Shown here one piece after another: positions 11,654 through 20,325 of a stretch of DNA of 64,000 bases. The notes below the pieces were generated by a model. The model was not told the origin of the DNA. It saw nothing but the letters and a program-made list of their open reading frames with translations, and searched no databases. Position 1 is the stretch's first letter, and every line of letters starts with the position of its first letter. This stretch comes from Muscardinus avellanarius (taxonomy: Eukaryota; Chordata; Mammalia; Rodentia; Gliridae): positions 17,921,376-17,985,375 of the forward strand of contig OY726571.1 in assembly GCA_963383645.1 (NCBI GenBank). The letters run 5' to 3'. Made by a program: the position numbers and the translations under genes.

Positions 11654-11654
<1 letters not shown>

Positions 11655-11715
<61 letters not shown>

Positions 11716-11735
11716 CACACACACAAACATACTTA
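11655..11735. repeat. (CA)n-(TA)n microsatellite
   Basis: CA dinucleotides (about 11655-11699) pass into a TA run (about 11700-11715) and a second short CA run. It is a simple-sequence repeat. The overlapping minus-strand frame is low-complexity and not a gene. Confidence 0.9.
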
Positions 11736-11887
11736 TGTGCAATATTTACACACCTAAATATATAATAAAAATATGCCTAGCTGATGGTCAAAAATCTGTA
11801 GTTGCATTCTGTAACTTCTTTTCTACTATAATGACCATACACCCTTTCATGATTGGAAGCACCTCTTAGTTTCAAAAATATCTAAAT

Positions 11888-12092
11888 TCAGCCGGGCGTG
11901 GTGGTGCACACTTGTAATCCCAGCGCTTGGGAGGCTGAGACAGGAGGATCACACAGGTTTGAAGCCAGCCTCAGCTACTTAGTGAGGCTCTCAGCAACTC
12001 AGTGTGATCCTGTTTCCAAATAAAGTATAAAATAGGTCTGGGAGTGTAGCCTGAAGGTAGAAAAGCCCCTGGATTCCACCCCAATACCACAA
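11888..12092 (+). mobile_element. B1-dID SINE, intermediate type, with 14-bp TSD
   Basis: The left half has the 'cagctacttagtgaggctc' wording of type I, while the right half has 'aggtctgggagtgtagcc' of type II but retains 'gcccctggattccacccc'. It therefore looks intermediate between the two subfamilies. TSDs 'aaaaatatctaaat' lie at 11874-11887 and 12093-12106. Confidence 0.9.
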
Positions 12093-12106
12093 AAAAATAT
12101 CTAAAT

Positions 12107-12674
12107 CCTCAGTGGTCCTAAATTTTTGTTAGGAGGTCATGCTTAAGTTTTCCATTAACTTTGCCATTAGACATGGAGGCATCCCAGATAATCTGAGTCC
12201 ACTGACATATTCCCTTAGCTCCATTGGCAGCAGAGATTCCATTTCTCTCTGTTGTCAGAAGCAATCAGTCCACATACCACATATAGAAGCCTATACCACA
12301 ACCTGTTTTTTTTTTTTTCAATGGCAGGAGAAGCACAAAATGGCCAAGTGACTATTCAATTTATAATTCACTGAAACTACTGTTGTGTTCCTTGAAAAAA
12401 GCATTTTCCCCTTATAAAGTAAGAAATTCAGACCAGAAAAGTCTAAGTTGTGGGGAAGAAGTGAAATAATTATGCAAGTGGGTTGTTAAGTAAAATACAG
12501 AACAATGCAACTCTATCTTCCACCCTTGATTCCCAGACCCATAGATTCTGGCTCTAGAATAAGTGACAGAATATGTTGATTTGTTCATATACCTGGAATA
12601 TATGTTCAAAACATATATTCCATTGTTTAAGACAAGTGTCACATTTCAAAAAGAGGTTAGTTGCTAAAACAGCA
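12107..12674. other. Unassigned non-coding stretch
   Basis: Nothing recognisable. The 60-75-codon frames here have no motif. Confidence 0.4.
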
Positions 12675-12684
12675 CTGCAATTAA

Positions 12685-12908
12685 TTTTCTTTTTGTGTGT
12701 GTGTGTGTGTGGTCCTGGGGATGGAACCCAGAGGTCTCTACCTCCAGGCTATGCCCCCAACCTGGTTTTTTATATTTTATTTTGAAACAGAGTCTCAGTA
12801 AGTTGCTGAGAGCCTCACTAAGTAGCTAAGGCTGCCTTTGAACCTGTGCCATCCTCCTGTCTCAGCCTCCCAAGTACTGGAATTACAAGTGTGCACCACC
12901 ACGTCCGA
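12685..12908 (-). mobile_element. B1-dID-type SINE with GT-rich tail
   Basis: Reverse-oriented full-length copy. It has a GT tail at about 12692-12712, ID half 'gggatggaacccagaggtct', linker 'tatattttattttgaaacag' and B1 half ending 'gcaccaccacgtccga'. The short duplication 'ctgcaattaa' / 'ctgtaattaa' at 12675-12684 and 12909-12918 is a likely TSD. Confidence 0.88.
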
Positions 12909-12918
12909 CTGTAATTAA

Positions 12919-14564
12919 GTATTCAACTGACATTTTACCCTCCTGCCAGTCCATCTGCTTTATGATGATGATGTGTATGAATAAGAGCAGATAATACTAT
13001 GAGTAAGAACTCATTGCACACTTCTTTTAGTGGAAAATATCTTGGTCCTAATCAATGTAATGTAGAATAAATGGAGGTAAAGAAGATCATAGATGTTTGT
13101 GTTAATACGAGTACTTTGAACATGAAATGTGCATATGTTTCTGGAATATAATCTTGTAGTTCTAATGAGGACAATTTACTTTGCATTTTCTGTTGGAAGG
13201 TGTTCATTGATTTGATTGGCTGGTCCCCCTCTGAAAAGGTACCATTTGGGGTCTTGATATTTATCTGCCATTAAAGGGATTAGACTTTCACTAGTGGTGG
13301 ACACCAAGCCAGACTTGGTAAGGGAAAGTGCACACTATGGAACCAACGACATAGCTTCCATCTCTGCCATCACCATCATGGCCACATTGTACTTTGCACA
13401 GTAAACACAACTACCTAGATGGTTTGGGTGAAAAGAAGTATCCATTTACCTGGAAGATGCATAAAAAGCAAGAAAGGAAGATAGAGTTCCTGATCTAATC
13501 TCCTTTCTGACTAGACCACTGATAAATTAAGCTCATCATATTTGCTAGTAGAGACGAAAGTGCCCTTAGCAGGATGTTCCTGACTAAAGATGACCTTGAG
13601 TAAGAAGAACTCAAAGTCTTGGAAGCATAGCTCCCTAAAAAACATGCAACCCTCTGAGTTAACAGAATATGCATATAGACAGAGAGATAAGATTAGATAG
13701 AGAGATAGAGAGACAGATGCACTTAGATTCATATCTGTAATATCCATAGATTGATATATATCTATATAGATGTACTGATACATATATTATTTTATCTATA
13801 AAAATATATCTAAAACTCTGGTGTTTTATGAATTAAGTATCCCTACTTTAAGATAATTACACAAACTTTAGAGTTCTCATCTGTTATTCTGGGGAAAGTT
13901 GGACATTCAATATAGGATGGCAAGACAGGGAATCTTTCTTTGATGTCTCTCTCTACTTTGTCTCAGACTTTGGACTGCCTGTATCCTTGAAATTATCCCA
14001 TAAAATTTGATGGTGTGCAAAATCTCTGACATGGATGACTAAAAATTGACAATCTAACCCTTTGTACTAGTTCACTGGGAAAAAGTCTTACTAGTATCCA
14101 CAGAACGTATTTTCATGTCCATCTGATTCTTAGAAGCTTCCTCTGTTGCGGATGGAGTTTGATAACTGTTCTTCCAATTCTGTGTTCACTTTGAAAGACC
14201 CAGCCACATATCCCTTCTCCATCCCTCACTGTCACCATCTACCATCCTGTTCTAGGTCCCTGGCCATCAAAGAGAGCTGTGAGCAACTACTGATGCACAT
14301 ATAAATCTCTTTACTTTTTAGTATCTCTTACGCCAGATAAAATATTTCACAGAATGGACTACTCCAAGTTCTATTCAGTTAAAAGCTGGCCTTTTATCCT
14401 TGGTTCTTAGGGGCATTTCTGAATGAGATTTTAATGATGCAGCTATCTATTTTCAGTTGATGCCAGCATAATGTGCAGAACCATCAATCCCGAGGAACTT
14501 CCCATGAGGCCACACTTTTGGTCTGAGGGCAGAAGTCAATGCAGAGGAGAAAGGGGCTGTAGGA
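12919..14564. other. Unassigned non-coding stretch with short GATA-type repeat
   Basis: Apart from an imperfect 'gatagagagatagagagac' run near 13680-13710 and TATA-rich text near 13750-13800, I see no nameable element. Parts around 13.2-13.5 and 14.1-14.4 kb have balanced composition and could be old LTR or DNA-transposon remnants, but I cannot support a call. Confidence 0.35.
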
Positions 14565-14935
14565 GTGTTATGAAGTGAATGTTTATCAACAGATTTCTAT
14601 GTGGACGTCCTAACCCTTAATGAGATGACATTAGGTGGTGGAGATTTGGAGAGTAATTCGGTCATGAGAGTGAAGTCCTAGTGGGTGAGATTAGTGCTCT
14701 TATTAGAAAAAAAAAAACCTGATAGACCTTGTCTCCTTTCTCTGCTCTCCATCACATGAGGATGCAATGTGAAGACAGATGGACATCTGCAAATGAAGAA
14801 AAGTGTGCTTACCAGACATGGGATTTGCTGGCACTTTGACCCTGGGCTTCCCAGTTTCTAGAACTGTGATAAGTACAATTCTGTTGTCAAACCACATGGT
14901 CGGTGGTATTCTGTTATAGAAATGTGACTTAAGAC
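14565..14935 (+). mobile_element. MaLR solo LTR, MLT1-like
   Basis: The order 'gttatgaagtgaatgtttat', 'gacattaggtggtggagat', 'tcatgagagtgaagtcctag', 'ccagtttctagaactgtga' and 'ggtggtattctgttatag' matches a MaLR LTR from 5' to 3'. It is diverged and without internal sequence. Confidence 0.65.
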
Positions 14936-15002
14936 AAAGAGTCATACAAATTATTTGTTACTATTTCTGTCTTATTTAATTATTCTGTTTATTGTGCTAG
15001 TG

Positions 15003-15003
15003 T

Positions 15004-15047
<44 letters not shown>

Positions 15048-15048
15048 A
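15003..15048. repeat. (TA)n microsatellite
   Basis: An uninterrupted run of about 20 TA units, ending 'tatgtatac'. Confidence 0.95.
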
Positions 15049-15439
15049 CATTCATCTACTTCTATAAATGTCTCTAAATATACTCAGAAGATGAAGAACT
15101 ACCTGATTCTACATAAATACAGTTGCACGTGCCAATTAGATACATGTATAATCTAATAAGTTGTATATGTACACACATTTCACACATTTCCTTTACGGCA
15201 TGATTGGATCTTTAAGAAATTGTAGGAAACACATCACATACAATATCAGATGATCCAAGAAGTGCTCTGTTTACAGAGGACACAAATCATACAGTCATTT
15301 CCTGGGTCTTTTGTAGTGTTATAAAATATTCATGCATCTCTCTTAATAAAAATCCAAAATAAATATTGAACTTCCTATTAAAAGTTTTGCATTGCAAAAA
15401 TGACTCAAAGATTAAAAATAAAGCATACAATGTATTCTA

Positions 15440-15590
15440 TTTGTTGGCTATCTTTTGAGGATAGTTCTCTCATCCAAAAATCAGGAGTGATAATAGTGCC
15501 CAACTCAAGAGTGTTGTAAAAGGAATTGCTTGAGACAAGAATATCATGTTTGGCACAGAGTAAACACCCAATAAATATTTCTTTATTATG
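15440..15590 (+). mobile_element. MIR SINE
   Basis: MIR-type phrases appear in order: 'tctcatccaaaaatcagga', 'gtgataatagtgcccaactc', 'tttggcacagagtaaacacc' and 'caataaatatttctttat'. It is an inactive mammal-wide repeat. Confidence 0.65.
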
Positions 15591-15734
15591 CCAAGCACAA
15601 TAGTAAGAATTGTAAGAAAACAGGAGCATAAGGCATCACATTCTCTCTCTTGGAGTTTCTAGTCTAGCCAAAGACAAACAAACCATTAAAGAGCGCCTTA
15701 TTTAAGTGTAGACACCTTTCGCTAGAGCCCTCCT

Positions 15735-15806
15735 CTGGAGGGCTTTGTAACCTTGAGAAGACTACTTAATTTTTCTGGATGTCATTTACCTTGTTTAAAG
15801 TAGAAA
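15735..15806 (+). mobile_element. MIR SINE, 5' part, interrupted by composite element
   Basis: 'gtaaccttgagaagactact' and 'ctggatgtcatttacc' follow the MIR core. The MIR text stops at 15806 and resumes at 18246 ('tagtaattcatatttcaaag'). This shows that the 2.43-kb GC-rich block between them was inserted into a pre-existing MIR. Confidence 0.65.
15796..15806. repeat. Left target-site duplication of composite element
   Basis: 'taaagtagaaa' directly precedes the GC-rich element. An identical 11-bp copy lies at 18235-18245, right after the A-rich tail. Confidence 0.9.
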
Positions 15807-15817
15807 CAGGGTGGGTG

Positions 15818-16205
15818 CAGGCGGGACACCCTTAGGCGACCTCCCCGCCATGGCCCCAGAGGTCTGGGCCGCATGCCCCTGATCCCGGGAGGCGGGGGCT
15901 CGGGCACAGGCGGGGCACCCATAGGCGAACCCCCCACACCTGGAAGGCCCCAGAGGGCCTCATGGCCCCGACCGGGTAGGGTGGGCGGGAACAGGCGGGG
16001 CACTCTTAAGGGACCCCCCTCCCACCCAGAAGGGCCCAGAGGTCCGACTCACAAGGCCCCGACCCCAGGCGGGTAGGTAGGAGCAGGCGGGGCACCCTTA
16101 GGTGACATCCCCCCAACCCGGAAGCGCCTGGAGGTCCAGGCCGACCACTCTGGCCAGGTGGGTGGGCTTGGGCAGGGCACCCTTAGGAGACCACCTCCCA
16201 CCTTG
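15818..16205 (+). repeat. 89-bp GC-rich tandem array (5' domain of composite element)
   Basis: The phrase 'caggcggggcacccttagg' recurs with small changes at 15818, 15907, 15992, 16084 and about 16173, giving spacings of 89, 85, 92 and 89. Each unit continues with a C-rich run, a 'ccagaggtc'-type phrase and a 'gaccccgggcgggtagg'-type end. CpG dinucleotides are frequent. The last unit is truncated at 'cacctcccacc'. The overlapping open frames only reflect the repeat. Confidence 0.9.
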
Positions 16206-16326
16206 AAAGAAAAAAATTTTCATCACTACCGAGTGCCTGATCCCACATCCTCCCCAAACCACACATTCTCTCTTATTTAAACAAAAAAAAAGGGAAATGA
16301 AAAAAGAAAAATATTTGAGAGGAGTT

Positions 16327-16838
16327 AAGATGGCCCCGGTGGCAGCTAGAGTATTGGAGATGCAGACAAAACATATTCATCTGAACTAGAACTTTTGGAA
16401 AAATTCCCCGCAAAGGAGGACTCCTGCTTCTCTACATCGTTAAGAATCCTGGACATCACCTGTAAAGAGAGAGTCTAGCGGAGACCTAGGAGGAAGGTGG
16501 TGGTAGCAGCAGTGGCCAAGATGGCGGTGGAAACTTCAATTTGGAAGAGGCAGACATCTGATCCAACCCACCTTGATCCTCTCAAGAAATTACCCCAAAG
16601 GTCGAATGCACTGGACATTATGCAGTATGGGAAAAGAGCTTGGGAAAGATTTGAAATGGTGGAGGCAGTCGCATTGGCAGCAGCAAGTACTCAAGGGAGG
16701 CAGAGATCTGACATAATACACCTGGAACTTTTGAAGGAATTACCTCAGAGGCAGACTACTACCACCACGCACCCTTGGGAATGTGGGACAACCTGCTGGG
16801 TGAAGAGGGTGCTCAGATCGGAGCCTGACAAGGGGTGA
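16327..16838 (+). other. Degenerate triplicated block with AAGATGGC motifs
   Basis: Three related units start at 16327 ('aagatggc'), 16518 ('aagatggcgg') and 16653 ('gaaatggtgg'). Each goes on to a 'gaggcagac.tctgatc' phrase and a 'gaacttttgaaggaattacc'-type end. AAGATGGCGG is the YY1-binding consensus found in promoters of mammalian L1 and other retroelements, so this block may carry the promoter; that is inference. A 113-codon plus-strand frame (16497-16838) translates two of the units into similar peptides, which shows the duplication rather than a protein function. Confidence 0.6.
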
Positions 16839-17888
16839 GGCCAGTGCCGGGGCCAGCGAGGCCAGGATCTGAGCCTGCTGTGAGTTAAGGCAGGTAATAG
16901 GGCCTCTGAGGCCGGAATCGGAGCCTGCCGAGGGGTTAGGCTGGTGCCGGGGTCAGCGAGACTGAGATGGGAGCCTGCCGTGAGGCAAGACCGGTACTGG
17001 GGCCTCCAAGGTCGGGATCGGAGCCAGCTGATGCATTAGGCCAGTGCCAGAGCCAGCGAGGCTGGGATTGGAGCCTGCCACAAGGCAAGGCCAGTGCTGA
17101 GGTCTTCGCGGCTGGGATCGGAGTCTGACGAGGGGTTAGGCCAGTGCTGGGGCCATCGAGGAGGCTGGGATTGGAGCCTGCTGTGAGACAAGACTGGTGC
17201 TGGGGCCTCCAAGGCCTGGACAGGAGCCTGCTGAGGGGTTAGGTCGGTACCGGGGCCAGTGAGGCCGGGATCAGAGCTTGCCTTGAGTTATGGCCGGTGC
17301 TGGGGCCTCCAAGGCTGGGATTGGAGCCTGCCGAGGGGTGAGGTCAGTGCTGGGGCCAGCGAGGCCAGGACCCACGCCTACCATGAGGCAAGGCCACTAC
17401 TGAGGCCTCCAAGGCAGGGATTGGCTCCAGCCGAGGGGTTAGGCTGGTGCCAGGGCCAGCACGGTCAGGATCGGAGCCTGGCATGAGGCAAGACCAGTGC
17501 TGGGACCTATGAGGCCGGGATCAGACTCTGACGAGGGGTAAGGCCAGTGCCAGAGCCAGCGAGGCCGGGATTGGAAACAGCTGTGAGGCAAGGATTGAGC
17601 TGGGACTTGCAAGACCAGGATAGGAGCCTGCCAAGGGGTTAGACCGGTGCCAGGGTCAGCAAGGCCGGGATCAGAGCCTGTCATGAGGCTAGGCTGGTGC
17701 TGGGGTCTCTGAGGCCGGGAGAGGAGCCAGCCAAGGGGTTAATTCAGTGTGGGGGCCAGCGAGGCCAGGATCGGGGCCTCCCATGAGCCAAGGCCGATGC
17801 TGAAGCCAGTGAGGTCAGGATCAGAGTCCTCCGGGTGGCCAGGCCACTACTGGGGCCATCAAGAGTGGGATCGGAACTTGTAATGCGG
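16814..17888 (+). repeat. 50-bp VNTR with alternating A/B half-units (about 100-bp dimer)
   Basis: About 21.5 copies of a roughly 50-bp unit anchored on 'ccgggatcggagcctg', starting near 16814, 16864, 16914, 16964, 17013 and then about every 50 bases to 17865. Two versions alternate. Type A continues 'ccgaggggttaggccagtgc' and ends 'ggggccagcgagg'. Type B continues 'ccgtgaggcaaggccggtgc' and ends 'ggggcctccaagg'. The true repeat is therefore a dimer of about 100 bp, in about ten copies. The register is kept almost without slippage. Open frames on either strand are by-products. Confidence 0.92.
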
Positions 17889-18234
17889 CATGCACAGAGA
17901 AATAGCACAGTAAATAAAATGCAGATACTTCCCCTAATTAGCAAGAACTAGGAGGAAAGGGGGTACAGGAGGAGGTCGAGAAAGGGCCCTATTGAAAAGC
18001 AATTAAGGTGACCAATCAGAGGGGAGGGGATGGGGGAAGATGGAATCTCTTTAAAACTCATGAGATGCATAAACAATTATATCAAAGATAATCACCAATT
18101 AATCATGGGATCGAGGTAGGGAGAGGGAATGGAATGGGGATTGGATGAGGGCATATTGGATGATATGTGCTTGTATATCCTCTCAAGTCTTGTATTCCAA
18201 AGTGATGTATCATTAAAAAATAATAATAAAAAAA
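17889..18234 (+). other. 3' segment and A-rich tail of composite element
   Basis: Unique sequence containing purine-rich 'aggaggaaagggggtacagg', 'gaccaatcagaggggaggg' and 'gagagggaatggaatgggg'. It ends 'gtattccaaagtgatgtat' and then an AATAATAAAA-type tail. It probably derives from the 3' end of the L1 that mobilises the element; a similar layout exists at 11.19-11.33 kb. No polyadenylation signal other than those in the tail is evident. Confidence 0.5.
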
Positions 18235-18245
18235 TAAAGTAGAAA
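18235..18245. repeat. Right target-site duplication of composite element
   Basis: 'taaagtagaaa', identical to 15796-15806. Downstream sequence continues the interrupted MIR. Confidence 0.9.
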
Positions 18246-18305
18246 TAGTAATTCATATTTCAAAGATGAATTGTGTGATACATACTCTGTGAGCTTTGGG
18301 AGTGA
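18246..18305 (+). mobile_element. MIR SINE, 3' continuation after composite element
   Basis: 'tagtaattcatatttcaaag' and 'atgaattgtgtgatacat' read as the second half of the MIR core begun at 15735. Confidence 0.55.
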
Positions 18306-18521
18306 AAAGAAGCATCAACCCAACCTCACCTGGAGTGGTTGAGAAAAGCTTTGCTAAGGGATTAGTAGTGAGCCGGGCACTGAATTCAAGTGAACAGGTT
18401 AAAGAAACGAAAAGCACATTCTAAGGAATCATGAAAATGAAAGAGTATGCACAAATATTGAGGCAAAAATAAACATGCAGATGTGGTGACAGAAAACTCA
18501 TTAGAAATAGTGACTTATTAG

Positions 18522-18697
18522 CCAGGAGTAGTGTTGCACACTTGTAATCCCCGCGCTTGGGAGGTGGAGACAGGAAGATCATGCAGGTTCAAAGCCAGCC
18601 TGGCTTAAGAGACCCTGTTTCCAAATACAAATATAAAATAGGTCTGGGAGTGTAGCCTGGAGGTAGAAGGGTTTCCAGGAACCCCAGTACCACCACC

Positions 18698-18749
<52 letters not shown>

Positions 18750-18759
18750 AAAGGAAGGA
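18522..18759 (+). mobile_element. Type II B1-dID SINE with (AAAG)n tail and 19-bp TSD
   Basis: Copy from 'ccaggagtagtgttgcacac' to 'gtttccaggaaccccagt', followed by an (AAAG)n tail (about 18704-18755). TSDs 'agaaatagtgacttattag' (18503-18521) and 'agaaacagtgacttattag' (18760-18778) differ at one base. Confidence 0.93.
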
Positions 18760-19029
18760 AGAAACAGTGACTTATTAGAAGTAATGGCTTGTGTTAAATA
18801 GCAGTAAAGGACAGGATTTTTGTTGTTATTTTGCTTTTATGTTCTGGATGTGTCTTTTGCTTTCGAATCCTGGTCCTGTGGTTTGCTATTTTCTGGAGTC
18901 TTAGTTTTAATAAGATATACAACAAAATATATCACCCCAAATTCTGTCCAGTGGATGGATCTCCCTCTACCACTGGTTCTTCAGAGATATTCCTTCATTT
19001 TCTGGTTTGTCCCTGAAGAACAGCATAAC

Positions 19030-19140
19030 TAAGAACCTCAGTTTTATCATTTGTAAAAAAAAAATTATAATTGATTAAAGATTCAGTAGGTGTGCAGCAT
19101 TTACCATGTTGCTTGGCATATAATAAGTGCTATAAAGATG
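19030..19140 (+). mobile_element. MIR SINE fragment
   Basis: 'aacctcagttttatcatttg' followed by 'gttgcttggcatataataag' corresponds to the MIR 3' half. Confidence 0.6.
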
Positions 19141-19160
19141 GTTTAAAATTATAACATTTA

Positions 19161-19330
19161 GTTGGGTGTGATGGCATATGCCTGTAATTCTTGTACTTGG
19201 GAGGCTGAGACAGGACTTAGTAAGACCCTCAGAAACTTAGCAAGCCTCTGTTTCAAAATAAAAAATAAAAGGTCTGGGGGTATAATTCAGAAGTAGAATG
19301 CCCTGGAGTTCCAGTATCACACACATGCAA
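19161..19330 (+). mobile_element. Diverged B1-dID-type SINE
   Basis: Shortened copy from 'gttgggtgtgatggcatatg' to 'gagttccagtatcacacac'. Part of the left half (around 'gaggctgagacaggacttag') is deleted. Confidence 0.8.
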
Positions 19331-19349
19331 AAATGACATCTACAATTCA

Positions 19350-19556
19350 ATTTTTTTTTCTGTCTGGAGATGGAACCCAAGGGCATTCTAACTCAAAGAT
19401 ACACCATTACCTCTATTTTTTATTCTTTATTTTGAAACAGGGTCTCACTGAGGTGCAAAAGGTCTCACTAAGCAGTTAAGGCTGTCTGCGAACCACGATT
19501 CCTGGGTCTCAGCCTCCCGAATGCTGGGATTACAAGCTGCACCACCACGCTAGGCT
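19350..19556 (-). mobile_element. B1-dID-type SINE
   Basis: Reverse copy: T-rich tail at 19351-19359, ID half 'gagatggaacccaagggcat', linker 'attctttattttgaaacag', B1 half ending 'accaccacgctaggct'. Moderately diverged. Confidence 0.85.
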
Positions 19557-19586
19557 ATGGTTCAAATTTTTAAATGTGTTAAAATG

Positions 19587-19794
19587 TTGCCGGGCATGGT
19601 GGCGCACACTTGTAATCCCCACACTTGGGAGGCGGAGACAGGAGGATCGCCCAGGTTCAAAGCCAGCCAAGCCAGCCGCGCTGGTTTAAGAAACCCTGTT
19701 TCCAAATAAAAAAGTATAAAAATGGGTCTGGGGGTGTAGCCCGGAGGTAGAAGGGTTTCCAGGAACCCCAGTACCACCAAAAAAGAAAATAAAA
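19587..19794 (+). mobile_element. Type II SINE, first of two serial insertions
   Basis: Complete type II copy ending 'gtttccaggaaccccagt'. TSD 'gtgttaaaatg' at 19576-19586 and 19795-19805. The right TSD copy is shared with the next SINE. A short internal duplication 'agccaagccagcc' lies in the left half. Confidence 0.92.
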
Positions 19795-19805
19795 GTGTTA
19801 AAATG

Positions 19806-20022
19806 AGCCAGGCGTGGTAGAGCATGCTCGTAATCCCAGCATTTGTGAGGCTGAGACAGGAGGATCAGGGTTTGAGACAAGCCTCAGCTACTTAGTGAGG
19901 CCCTCAACAACTTAGTGAGACCTTGTTTCAAAATAAAGAATAAAAAGAAAAAAAATCGAGCTAGGGGTGTATCTTGAAGGTAGAATGCCCCTGGGTTCAA
20001 TCCCTAGCACCACACACACACA
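19806..20022 (+). mobile_element. Type I SINE, second of two serial insertions
   Basis: Complete type I copy from 'gccaggcgtggtagagcat' to 'gggttcaatccctagcacc' with a short CA tail. 'aaaagtgtta' occurs at 19791-19800 and at 20023-20032, so the target sequence exists three times across the two insertions. Confidence 0.9.
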
Positions 20023-20101
20023 AAAAGTGTTACAATTAATTGTGTGATACAAACTCTGTGAGCTTGAAGAATAAAATACTTCATTTAAATAAAATGTCAA
20101 C

Positions 20102-20310
20102 AGTCAGATGCGGTGGTGCATACCCGTAATGCCAGGAGTTGGCAGGCTGAAATAGGAAGATTACAGTTTTGATATTAGTCTTAGCAATAGCAGCAATACT
20201 TCCAGCAACCTATTGAGACCCTGTTTCAAAATGTAAAATAAAAAGTATGAGGTGAATAGCTTGGGGGTAGATGCCCCTGGGTTCAACTCCCAGTACCACA
20301 TATAATAAAA
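20102..20310 (+). mobile_element. Diverged B1-dID-type SINE
   Basis: Copy from 'agtcagatgcggtggtgcat' to 'gggttcaactcccagtacc', with small insertions in the left half ('gcaatagcagcaatacttc'). An AT-rich tail follows. Confidence 0.8.
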
Positions 20311-20325
20311 AATAAATAAGTAAAA

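Larger units (their letters stand above)
15807..18234 (+). mobile_element. SVA-like composite non-LTR retroelement, about 2.43 kb
   Basis: This is a single inserted unit. It is flanked by a perfect 11-bp TSD, ends in an A/AAT-rich tail and splits a MIR. In order it contains: five tandem units of about 89 bp, very GC-rich (15818-16205); an A-rich joint (16206-16326); a block with three degenerate units, each headed by an AAGATGGC-like motif (16327-16838); an array of about 21 units of about 50 bp (16814-17888); and a non-repetitive 3' segment with an A-rich end. There is no reverse transcriptase or other substantial protein frame. TSD and tail indicate L1-type mobilisation. The architecture recalls primate SVA, but the parts are different. 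The alternative is an L1 with an unusually repeated 5' region and an internal deletion of both ORFs. Element status is strongly supported; its family is unknown to me. Confidence 0.85.

Noticed and set aside
16497..16838. 113-codon frame inside the composite element as a possible protein
   Set aside because: It translates two degenerate copies of the same repeat unit and has no known domain; the third unit is out of frame with stops.
16814..17888. A CRISPR-like array, given regular units of about 50 bp
   Set aside because: Units are contiguous and diverged along their whole length, with no constant repeat separated by unique spacers, and the genome is mammalian.
17439..17944. Repetitive minus-strand frames over the VNTR
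   Set aside because: A 50-bp unit without stops in one phase gives frames automatically; they carry no separate information.
15807..18234. A CpG-island promoter of a host gene
   Set aside because: The GC-rich block is bounded by a TSD and splits a MIR, so it is an insertion; no exon or host gene is attached.
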